Source: an uncultured Actinomycetes bacterium
Lineage (GTDB): Bacteria > Actinomycetota > Acidimicrobiia > Acidimicrobiales > Acidimicrobilacustridaceae
Length of the DNA: 7,344 bases
Assembly: GCA_945957335.1 (NCBI GenBank)
Contig: CAMFLJ010000191.1
Location: 1 to 7,344, forward strand
Direction of reading: 5' to 3'
The notes beneath the pieces were generated by a model, which did no database searches, was not told the DNA's origin, and worked only from the letters and a program-made list of their open reading frames with translations. Below are positions 1 to 5,280 of the stretch, in pieces. Within the stretch, counting starts at the first letter, position 1. Every line of letters starts with the position of its first letter. The position numbers and the translations under genes were made by a program.

Positions 1-44
1 CACTATCCTCTTCGTCGGCAGCGTCAGATGTGTATAAGAGACAG
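1..44 (+). other. Illumina Nextera adapter with i5 index (sequencing artefact)
   Basis: This is synthetic sequence, not genome. Bases 1-3 (CAC) match the end of the P5 oligo. Bases 4-11 are TATCCTCT, which I recognise as the Nextera i5 index 503. Bases 12-25 are TCGTCGGCAGCGTC, the Nextera read-1 tail. Bases 26-44 are AGATGTGTATAAGAGACAG, the 19-bp Tn5 mosaic end. The order and spacing are exactly those of a finished Nextera library molecule, so a read ran through its insert into the adapter and was assembled untrimmed at a contig end. Genomic sequence starts at 45. The ATG inside the mosaic end (28-30) gives a false N-terminus beginning MCIRD and must not be used as a gene start. Confidence 0.98.
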
Positions 45-700
45 GCTTCGGCCTGTCCACCGTGCGCACCAACCCCGACGTGCCCAAGCACCAGGGCATC
101 ACCACGATGGTGATCGACATGAAGGGCCCCGGCGTCGAGACCCGGCCCATCAAGATGCCGACCGGCGCCTCGGAGTTCAACGAGGTGTTCTTCAACGACG
201 TGTTCGTGCCCGACGTCGACGTCGTGGGCGTGGTCGACCAGGGCTGGACGGTGGCCCGGGCCACCCTCGGCAACGAGAGCGTCAGCCTCGGCGGCAGCGA
301 CGGCTTCACGTTCCCGGCGGACCTCCTGCTGCCCTCGTTCGACGCCCACCCCGAGCGGCTGCGCGGCGGCGAGGCCACCATCGGCACCTACCAGGCCAAG
401 GTGCAGGCGGTCGAGACCCTCGGCGTGCGCTCGGCCCAGCGGGCCGTCACCGGCGGCGGCCCCGGCCCCGAGGGTGCGGTCACCAAGCTCGTGCAGTCCG
501 AGAACATGCAGGAGATGGCCCGCATGCAGGTCGAGGTCGTCGGCCCCGACGCCGCGTTCCTCGACGGCCCCGGCTCCATCGCCTCCAACCTGGCCCTCGT
601 GAACCGGGCCCTCGCCATCGCCGGTGGCACCTCCGAGATCAAGCGCAACCAGATCGGCGAGCGCATCCTCGGCCTGCCCCGCGACCCGCTCCTCAACTAG
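45..700 (+). CDS. Acyl-CoA dehydrogenase (FadE-type), 5'-truncated
   Basis: Flavoprotein that would oxidise an acyl-CoA thioester to the 2-enoyl-CoA and pass electrons to ETF; cytosolic. The start lies beyond the contig end. The first full codon is at 47 and 217 residues remain of a usual 380-400, so the N-terminal helical domain and part of the middle beta domain are missing. Visible family signatures are RTNPDVPKHQGIT with VIDM near residues 7-25, EFNEVFFNDVFVP at about 43-55 (the usual end of the beta domain), and the C-terminal helix motif GGTSEIKRNQIGERILGLPR at about 193-212. At the position where medium-chain enzymes carry the catalytic glutamate (YEGT) this protein has A-G-G-T, so the base is either elsewhere or supplied by a partner subunit. 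That is common in actinobacterial FadE families. The substrate cannot be told. The stop is TAG at 698-700, and a strong inverted repeat follows 13 nt later. Family assignment is firm; the exact type is not. Confidence 0.93.
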
Positions 701-713
701 CTCCGCGGCTCCG

Positions 714-764
714 CCCCTCTGGTTCAGCACGTCGCCCCCGGGTGCACGAACTGAACCAGAGGGG
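714..764 (+). terminator. Long perfect inverted repeat after the acyl-CoA dehydrogenase gene
   Basis: The arm CCCCTCTGGTTCAG (714-727) is perfectly complementary to CTGAACCAGAGGGG (751-764): 14 bp with a 23-nt loop. GCAC (727-730) and GTGC (742-745) could pair partly inside. It begins 13 nt after the stop codon and ends 49 nt before the next start. There is no T-tract, which is usual for high-GC actinobacterial terminators. The position favours a terminator; a protein-binding site or a transcript-stabilising hairpin is possible. Confidence 0.55.
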
Positions 765-813
765 ACAGCGGTGGGAGAGTGGGGGGGGACGGCGACTCCG
801 GGGGGACCACGCC
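765..813 (+). promoter_or_regulatory. G-rich leader and ribosome binding site of the amidohydrolase-2 gene
   Basis: The stretch between the hairpin and the ATG at 814 contains G-runs at 773-775, 781-788 (eight G) and 800-805 (GGGGGG). The last run, followed by A, is the likely Shine-Dalgarno site, 8 nt from the ATG. The runs are dense enough that the RNA might fold into a G-quadruplex that hides the binding site; this is inference. I see no convincing -35/-10 pair here, so the promoter is unresolved. Confidence 0.4.
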
Positions 814-1968
814 ATGACCGAGCTGATCATCGACGCCGACGCGCACCTCACCGAGCCGCCCGACGTGTGGACGTCACGGGTGGCGGCGAAGCACGTCGAC
901 CACGTGCCCCAGGTGCACCGCACCGCGGCCGGCGAGGACGAGTGGTTCCTCGAGGGCGAGCCCTTCTACAAGATCGGTGCCACCGCCACGGCAGGTTGGG
1001 CCGAGCCGTTCCCGGACTGGCCCAAGACCTACGAGGACTGCCACCCCGCGTCGTACGACGCCAAGGCCCGCCTCGCCTACATGGACGACGTCGGGCTGTG
1101 GGCCCAGGTGCTCTACCCGAACGTGGCCGGCTTCGGCAGCCAGCGGTTCCTGCGCCTGAAGGACGACGAGCTCAAGCTCGTGTGCGTGCGGGCCTACAAC
1201 GACTTCCTGCGCGACTGGGCGTCGGCCGATCCCGACCGGCTCATCACCGTGATGACCACGCCGTTCTGGGACCTCGACGCCGCCGTGGCCGAGATCGAGC
1301 GCTGTGCCGGCACCGGCCACAGAGGGCTGCTGTTCACCGGTGAGCCGTGGCGCTTCGGGCTGCCCCACCTCGGCGACCCGCACTGGGACCGGCTCTGGGC
1401 CGCCGCCGTCGACGCCGGGATGCCCGTGCACCTCCACCTCGGCAGCGGCGACACCACCACCTCGTTCACCCCCCAGCGGGTGGCCGCCCACGGCAGCGCC
1501 GCGACCTACTCCTACGCCTCGACCGAGCTGTTCCTGAAGAACGGCCTCCAGGTGGCGGACCTGCTCGGCAGCGGCGTGCTGCCGCGCTTCCCCGACCTGA
1601 AGGTCGTGTCGGTCGAGAGCGGCATCGGCTGGATCCCGTTCGTGCTCGAGGCGGTCGACCACTCCTACCTCGAGGGCCGCCGCGACCGCACCAGCGAGTG
1701 GGACCTGCTCCCGTCGGAGTACTTCGCCCGCCAGGTGTACGCCTGCTACTGGTTCGAGACGGTGGCGCCTCGCCGCCTGCTCGACGAGATCCCGGTCGAC
1801 AACGTGCTGTTCGAGACCGACTTCCCGCACCCGACCTGCCTCTACGGCGAGACGGTCCAGGAGAAGATCGAGGCCGGCCTCGGCGAGGCGCCGGCGGAGG
1901 TGCGCCGCAAGTTCCTGTGGGACAACGCGGCGAAGCTCTACGGCGTGAGCGAGCCCGCCCACCGCTGA
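814..1968 (+). CDS. Amidohydrolase family 2 protein (ACMSD-like metal-dependent hydrolase)
   Basis: Predicted cytosolic TIM-barrel metal enzyme of 384 residues, a normal length for the family (PF04909 type, the group of aminocarboxymuconate-semialdehyde decarboxylase and related hydrolases/decarboxylases). The first strand carries DADAHLTEPPDVW (residues 7-19), with D9-x-H11 in place of the classical H-x-H, a variant widespread in this subfamily. Other likely metal or active-site elements are H206 and H208 in PVHLHLGSG, E268 in SVESGIGWIP, and D336 in FETDFPHP, the typical C-terminal catalytic aspartate. The C-terminal KFLWDNAAKLYG segment is also typical. ATG 814 was chosen because it begins the family's normal N-terminus and has GGGGGGA 8 nt upstream. 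The reading frame stays open upstream into the adapter, but that part reads through the acyl-CoA dehydrogenase gene in the wrong frame. Its neighbours suggest catabolism of a CoA-linked or cyclic acid, but the substrate is unknown. Confidence 0.92.
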   Translation: MTELIIDADAHLTEPPDVWTSRVAAKHVDHVPQVHRTAAGEDEWFLEGEPFYKIGATATAGWAEPFPDWPKTYEDCHPASYDAKARLAYMDDVGLWAQVLYPNVAGFGSQRFLRLKDDELKLVCVRAYNDFLRDWASADPDRLITVMTTPFWDLDAAVAEIERCAGTGHRGLLFTGEPWRFGLPHLGDPHWDRLWAAAVDAGMPVHLHLGSGDTTTSFTPQRVAAHGSAATYSYASTELFLKNGLQVADLLGSGVLPRFPDLKVVSVESGIGWIPFVLEAVDHSYLEGRRDRTSEWDLLPSEYFARQVYACYWFETVAPRRLLDEIPVDNVLFETDFPHPTCLYGETVQEKIEAGLGEAPAEVRRKFLWDNAAKLYGVSEPAHR

Positions 1969-1980
1969 CCTGCCCGTTCG

Positions 1981-2034
1981 CCGAACTGGTTGGGTCTGGC
2001 GTTGCCAGGACCAACGGAAACCCGACCAGTTCGG
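1981..2034 (+). terminator. Inverted repeat with nested hairpin after the amidohydrolase gene
   Basis: The arm CCGAACTGGTTGGGT (1981-1995) pairs with ACCCGACCAGTTCGG (2020-2034): 15 positions, one of them a G-U wobble in RNA. Inside, CTGGC (1996-2000) pairs with GCCAG (2004-2008) around a GTT loop. A competing fold joins 1990-2000 with 2004-2014 through a two-base internal mismatch. It starts 12 nt after the stop codon, as expected for a terminator; there is no T-tract. Confidence 0.55.
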
Positions 2035-2043
2035 GGGAGTCGG

Positions 2044-2071
2044 GCTCACAGGGTGTTCCGAGGCTCGTCCG
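2044..2071 (+). promoter_or_regulatory. Possible promoter of the GtrA gene, sharing an 11-mer with the YceI promoter
   Basis: GCTCACAGGGT at 2044-2054 is identical to 5251-5261 in front of the YceI gene. It is followed by GAGGCT (2060-2065), comparable to TAGGTT there, and in both cases an ATG comes exactly 6 nt later (2072 and 5281). Here the ATG at 2072 is not in the GtrA frame, so it would mark the transcription start, giving a 35-nt leader. The -10 match is poor, hence low confidence. Confidence 0.25.
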
Positions 2072-2106
2072 ATGGCCGTCCGAGGTGGGGCGTCGACGCT
2101 GCGGGC

Positions 2107-2610
2107 ATGCCCCTCCCCGCCGTGCCGAAGCCCCTCGTCGCCAAGCTGGCCCGCTACGGCGCCGTGTCGCTGGTGGCGACCACCACGAGCCTCGTCGTGC
2201 TCGGGCTGCTCGTGTCGACCCGCACCATGGCGCCGGGCTGGGCGAACGTCGTGGCCACCGCGGTGGGCACGGTGCCCTCGTTCGAGCTGAACCGGCGCTG
2301 GGTGTGGCGCCAGCGGGGGAGCGCCTCGATCACCGGTCAGGTCGTCCCGTTCGCGGTGCTGTCGTTCGCCGGGCTCGCGCTCTCCACCCTGACCGTCACC
2401 GTCACCGCCGCCGTCGTCGACGCCCGGGGCATCGACGGCGCCGCCCGCACGCTGCTCGTGCAGGCCGCCAACCTGGCCGGCTTCGGAGCGCTCTGGGTGC
2501 TCCAGTTCGTCCTGCTCGACCGGTGGCTGTTCCGGGCCCGGCGGGAGGCGCCCGTGGTGCCGCTCTGCGTCGAGGCCGCGCCGCACCGGTTGGAGGGGAC
2601 CGCCGCCTGA
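2107..2610 (+). CDS. GtrA-family four-helix membrane protein
   Basis: Small integral membrane protein of 167 residues with four predicted membrane spans at roughly 15-38, 44-59, 78-103 and 114-139. Between spans 2 and 3 lies FELNRRWVWRQRG (59-71), the positively charged loop motif characteristic of GtrA (PF04138). Known members are thought to help move or anchor polyprenyl-phosphate-linked sugars in O-antigen glucosylation or cell-wall arabinan assembly; the role here is inferred only from the family. ATG 2107 places the first span right after a short charged N-terminus (PKPLVAKLARYG). The frame is open back to a TTG at 1990, but that part lies within the inverted repeat and looks non-coding. 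No strong Shine-Dalgarno precedes 2107; GGTGGGG at 2084-2090 is rather far. No glycosyltransferase, the usual partner, is in view. The C-terminal 20 residues past the last helix are unremarkable. Confidence 0.85.
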   Translation: MPLPAVPKPLVAKLARYGAVSLVATTTSLVVLGLLVSTRTMAPGWANVVATAVGTVPSFELNRRWVWRQRGSASITGQVVPFAVLSFAGLALSTLTVTVTAAVVDARGIDGAARTLLVQAANLAGFGALWVLQFVLLDRWLFRARREAPVVPLCVEAAPHRLEGTAA

Positions 2611-2611
2611 T

Positions 2612-2665
2612 CCGAACCGGTCGTGGATGGTGGATGCCGGCGTGCCGATTCCACCACCAGTTCGG
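2612..2665 (+). terminator. Imperfect inverted repeat after the GtrA gene
   Basis: The outer arms CCGAACCGG (2612-2620) and CCAGTTCGG (2657-2665) pair with one mismatch. The inner arms TGGTGGA (2628-2634) and TCCACCA (2650-2656) pair perfectly around a 15-nt loop; bases 2621-2627 bulge out. It begins 1 nt after the stop. The right outer arm repeats the word CCAGTTCGG of the hairpin ending at 2034, so the two may be related elements. Terminator is the simplest reading. Confidence 0.45.
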
Positions 2666-2674
2666 AAGGGGCTT

Positions 2675-2700
2675 TGCAGGGTGCGAAAGTTGACCCTGCA
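2675..2700 (+). promoter_or_regulatory. Palindromic operator candidate over the -35 box
   Basis: TGCAGGGT (2675-2682) and ACCCTGCA (2693-2700) form a perfect 8-bp inverted repeat with a 10-bp spacer. The right half begins inside the TTGACC -35 hexamer, so a dimeric regulator bound here would block RNA polymerase. The half-site centres are 18 bp apart, about two helical turns. No regulator gene adjoins this site. Confidence 0.45.
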
Positions 2701-2718
2701 CATGCGAATTCGTACCGT
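2690..2718 (+). promoter_or_regulatory. Sigma-70-type promoter of the deacylase-like gene
   Basis: TTGACC (2690-2695) matches the -35 consensus at five of six positions. After a 17-bp spacer comes TACCGT (2713-2718), fitting the actinobacterial TANNNT -10. Predicted initiation near 2725 leaves a leader of about 28 nt containing the Shine-Dalgarno GGGGGA (2744-2749). This is the best promoter in the window. Confidence 0.6.
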
Positions 2719-2752
2719 GACCTCGATCACCGCGGCCGCAAACGGGGGAACG

Positions 2753-4486
2753 ATGTACGACCTGAAGATCACCGGCGGGACCATCGTCGACGGCACGGGT
2801 GCCCCCCGGTTCGTCGGTGACGTGGCGGTGCAGGACGGCGTGATCGTCGCCGTCGGCGAGGCCGTCGAGGGCGACGCCGTCGAGACCATCGACGCCACCG
2901 GCCTGCTCGTCACCCCCGGGTTCGTCGACATCCACACCCACTACGACGGCCAGGCCACCTGGGACCCGCTGCTCGACCCGTCGTCCAGCCATGGCGTCAC
3001 CACCGTCGTCGCCGGCAACTGCGGTGTCGGCTTCGCCCCGGTGCGGCCCGGCCAGCAGGCGATGCTCGTCGAGCTCATGGAGGGCGTCGAGGACATCCCC
3101 GGCACGGCCCTGCACGAGGGCATCCAGTGGGAGTGGGAGACCTTCCCCGAGTACCTCGACGCGCTCGGCCGCCGTGAGTACGCGATCGACGTCGCCGCCT
3201 TCATCCCCCACGCCCCGCTCCGGGTCTACGTCATGGGCCAGCGCGGCATCGACAACGAGCCCGCCACCGCCGAGGACATCGCCGAGATGGCCGAGCACGT
3301 CGCCGCCGCCATCGAGGCCGGCGCCGTGGGCTTCTCGACCTCCCGCTCGCTCAACCACAAGGACCTCAACGGCGAGCTCGTGCCCGGCACCTTCGCCTCG
3401 GCCGACGAGCTCATCGGCCTGGCCCAGGCCATGGTCGACGCCGGCGGCGGCCTGTTCGAGGTCGTCCCCATGGGCGAGACCGGCGACGACCGCGGCATGA
3501 CCCTCGGCGAGATCGAGCTGGCCGCCCAGGTCTCGAAGGCCACCGGCGTGCCCGTGTCGTTCCTCGTCGTGCAGAGCATGGGCGCCCCCGACCTCTGGCG
3601 CGAGCAGCTCGAGCTGGTCCGCACCGAGAACGCGCAGGGCGCCCGACTCATCCCGCAGGTCGGCGGCCGTCCCGGCGGCATGCTCCTGGGGGCCGCCAGC
3701 TACAACGGCCTGATGCGGCGGCCCACCTACCGCCGCCTCGAGGACTCGCTGCCCCTCGACGAGCTCCTCGCCGAGCTCCGCAGGCCCGAGGTCAAGGCCG
3801 CCATCCTCTCCGAGGCCGACCTCCCCGCCGACCCGCACCGCCAGTTCGAGGGGCTCACCGACAGCACCCCGTTCATGTTCGGCAGCATCTTCCCGCTCGG
3901 CGACCCGGTCGACTACGAGCCCACCCACGAGCAGTCGATCGCCGGCATCGCCGAGGCGTCGGGCCGTGACCCGTGGGAGGTCATGTACGACCACATCGCG
4001 GCGGGCGAGCTGCTCCTCGGCGCCTTCACCAACTACTCGCAGATCACCGGCGAGCCACTGGCCGAGATGATCGGCCACCCCGACACCGTCATCGGGCTCT
4101 CCGACGGCGGCGCCCACGTGAAGATGATCTGCGACGCCTCGGTGCCCACCTACCTGCTCACCCACTGGGCGCGCGACCGCTCCCGCGGCGAGCGCCTGGC
4201 GCTCGAGACCGTGGTGCAGAAGCAGACCGCCGGCACCGCCGAGTGCGTCGGGCTCACCGACCGCGGCACCGTCGAGGTCGGCAAGAAGGCCGATCTCAAC
4301 GTCATCGACTTCGAGGGCCTCACGCTCCACCAGCCGCGGTCGGTCGACGACCTCCCGGCCGGCGGGCGGCGCATCCTCCAGGACGCCACCGGCTACGTCG
4401 CCACCATCGTGAACGGGGTCGTCACCCGCCGCGCCGGCGTCGACACCGGTGCCCGCCCCGGCCGCCTGGTGCGCGCCGGGCACTGA
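2753..4486 (+). CDS. N-acyl-D-amino-acid deacylase-like amidohydrolase (COG3653 type)
   Basis: Cytosolic metal-dependent hydrolase of the amidohydrolase superfamily, 577 residues. The N-terminal small beta domain (1-55, GGTIVDGTGAPRF) leads into VTPGFVDIHTHYDGQ with the metal pair H61 and H63. GNCGVG (88-93) holds C90, equivalent to the zinc cysteine of D-aminoacylase. GFSTSR (193-198) is followed by H202, then the catalytic aspartate D451 in LSDGGAH (449-455), and a C-terminal beta domain from about 504 (RGTVEVGKKADLNVIDF). The odd point is that no histidine occurs from 203 to 361, where D-aminoacylase has two further zinc ligands. Q274 and Q302 sit near those places, so this is probably a subfamily with a different metal site and perhaps a different substrate. 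ATG 2753 has GGGGGA four bases upstream and begins the family N-terminus. Own promoter and possible operator upstream. The true substrate is unknown; N-acyl-D-amino acids are only the family precedent. Confidence 0.9.
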   Translation: MYDLKITGGTIVDGTGAPRFVGDVAVQDGVIVAVGEAVEGDAVETIDATGLLVTPGFVDIHTHYDGQATWDPLLDPSSSHGVTTVVAGNCGVGFAPVRPGQQAMLVELMEGVEDIPGTALHEGIQWEWETFPEYLDALGRREYAIDVAAFIPHAPLRVYVMGQRGIDNEPATAEDIAEMAEHVAAAIEAGAVGFSTSRSLNHKDLNGELVPGTFASADELIGLAQAMVDAGGGLFEVVPMGETGDDRGMTLGEIELAAQVSKATGVPVSFLVVQSMGAPDLWREQLELVRTENAQGARLIPQVGGRPGGMLLGAASYNGLMRRPTYRRLEDSLPLDELLAELRRPEVKAAILSEADLPADPHRQFEGLTDSTPFMFGSIFPLGDPVDYEPTHEQSIAGIAEASGRDPWEVMYDHIAAGELLLGAFTNYSQITGEPLAEMIGHPDTVIGLSDGGAHVKMICDASVPTYLLTHWARDRSRGERLALETVVQKQTAGTAECVGLTDRGTVEVGKKADLNVIDFEGLTLHQPRSVDDLPAGGRRILQDATGYVATIVNGVVTRRAGVDTGARPGRLVRAGH

Positions 4487-4511
4487 CGCCCACGCCCGGC
4501 AGAGGTATCGT
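4483..4511 (+). promoter_or_regulatory. Candidate promoter of the DinB-like gene
   Basis: CTGACG (4483-4488) and TATCGT (4506-4511, fits TANNNT) are separated by exactly 17 bp. The -35 box overlaps the TGA stop codon of the upstream gene. Initiation near 4518 would give a leader of about 22 nt ending in the Shine-Dalgarno GGAGGGG (4531-4537). The -35 match is moderate. Confidence 0.4.
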
Positions 4512-4539
4512 CACCTCGCCTGACAACAGGGGAGGGGCC

Positions 4540-5148
4540 ATGGCCTTCACGGGTGACATCTACGACGCGGTCAGCGACCGCTCGAGCGACCTCGTGCTCG
4601 ACTCGCTGCGCCGCCGCATGGCCGCCATGCACTCGCTCTACTACCAGGCCGTGGCCTCGATGGAGCTCGAGCACGTCAACCACTTCGAGCGCGAGGGCGT
4701 GCTGCCCATCGCCTTCTCGCTCTTCCACTACACGAACATGGAGGACGCCTCGTTCCTCCTGATCACCGGCATCCCGCCGGTCTGGGACGCCGAGTGGCAG
4801 GCCCGGGTGCAGATGTCGATCGACGACCACGGCAAGCACCGCACCGTCGACGAGATGGTCCACCAGCGCATCGGCGACTACGAGGCCTTCAAGGCCTACC
4901 AGCGCACCGTGTTCGACCGCACCGAGGACCACCTGGCGCAGATGGACCCCGCCGAGTTCGCCCGCGTCGTGGTCGAGCGGCCCTTCCCGCCGCTGGTGGC
5001 GAGCACCTACAGCGCCCGGGTCGCCGGGCCGGAGGGCATCACCGTGCTCGACGGCTTCGAGTGCTGGCTCTACCAGCACGGCCTGCGCCACATGGGCGAG
5101 ATCGAGCTGGCCCGCGGCCTCGTCGGCCTCGGCGGCATGACCAGCTGA
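4540..5148 (+). CDS. DinB-superfamily-like protein of unknown function
   Basis: Protein of 202 residues, cytosolic, with no signal peptide or membrane span. I do not recognise a named family with certainty. It reads as all-helical and has the histidine layout of DinB/YfiT metal-binding four-helix bundles: H63 in a helix (LFHYTNMEDASFLL) and an H180-x3-H184 pair in HGLRHMGEIELARGL, whose H-x-GEI...R pattern resembles the DinB C-terminal motif. Some DinB-fold enzymes use low-molecular-weight thiols such as mycothiol, but no such activity can be read here. The start is well supported: GGAGGGG lies 2 nt before ATG 4540. The gene follows the deacylase-like gene by 53 nt with its own candidate promoter, so it may be co-transcribed or independent. 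The GC-rich 132-bp gap after its stop contains a pentamer tract. Coding call is strong; the fold assignment is moderate. Confidence 0.85.
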   Translation: MAFTGDIYDAVSDRSSDLVLDSLRRRMAAMHSLYYQAVASMELEHVNHFEREGVLPIAFSLFHYTNMEDASFLLITGIPPVWDAEWQARVQMSIDDHGKHRTVDEMVHQRIGDYEAFKAYQRTVFDRTEDHLAQMDPAEFARVVVERPFPPLVASTYSARVAGPEGITVLDGFECWLYQHGLRHMGEIELARGLVGLGGMTS

Positions 5149-5168
5149 CCCACCCCAACCCTCCCCAT

Positions 5169-5189
5169 CCCGCCCCGCCCCGCCCCGCC
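5169..5189. repeat. CCCCG pentamer tract, G-quadruplex-capable on the - strand
   Basis: A perfect 5-base period runs here, with G at 5172, 5177, 5182 and 5187 and C at all other positions. The - strand therefore has four runs of three or four G separated by single C, the pattern of a very stable parallel quadruplex. It lies between the DinB-like gene and the YceI gene on the template side. The flanks CCCAACC (5154-5160) and GGTTGGG (5200-5206) are an inverted repeat around it. Confidence 0.6.
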
Positions 5190-5250
5190 TGGCCCTGCCG
5201 GTTGGGACAGGTGGACCTCTCACAGCGACGGTTGAGCCTTTTCGAGATCC

Positions 5251-5280
5251 GCTCACAGGGTTCGCCCGTAGGTTCCCCGC
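5251..5280 (+). promoter_or_regulatory. Candidate leaderless promoter of the YceI gene
   Basis: TAGGTT (5269-5274) fits the TANNNT -10 and ends 6 nt before ATG 5281, so transcription would start at or next to the start codon. No Shine-Dalgarno precedes the ATG, which agrees with leaderless expression, common in Actinobacteria. There is no good -35 at 17 bp; GCTCACAGGGT (5251-5261), shared with 2044-2054, lies there instead. A further CTCACAG is at 5219-5225. Confidence 0.45.

Noticed and set aside
26..44. Genomic Tn5-type transposon end
   Set aside because: The 19-bp mosaic end is joined directly to the Nextera tail and index, so it is library-derived and not a mobile element.
28..813. N-terminal extension of the amidohydrolase, giving a 646-residue reading frame
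   Set aside because: It starts in the adapter and runs out of frame through the acyl-CoA dehydrogenase; its Arg/Pro/His-rich translation resembles no protein. ATG 814 has a ribosome binding site and the family N-terminus.
2072..2290. Small leaderless gene starting at ATG 2072
   Set aside because: Its position after a -10-like box is tempting, but the 72-residue product is Ser/Pro/Arg-rich and lies in the shadow of the GtrA frame.
1347..2693. 448-residue + strand frame overlapping the amidohydrolase and GtrA genes
   Set aside because: Arg/Pro/Ala-rich, crosses two real genes and two intergenic hairpins, and has no domain.
874..2937. Long antisense open frame (687 residues)
   Set aside because: It spans two convincing + strand genes, and its composition (His/Val/Gly/Ala/Glu-rich, low complexity) is that of the antisense shadow of GC-rich codons.
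2402..4483. Long antisense open frame (693 residues)
   Set aside because: Mirror of the deacylase-like gene with no recognisable domain; stop codons are simply rare at this GC content.
5149..5280. Small RNA or short gene in the 132-bp gap
   Set aside because: Apart from the pentamer tract, the loose inverted repeat and the promoter-like box, I found no start codon with a ribosome binding site and no compact hairpin-plus-terminator.
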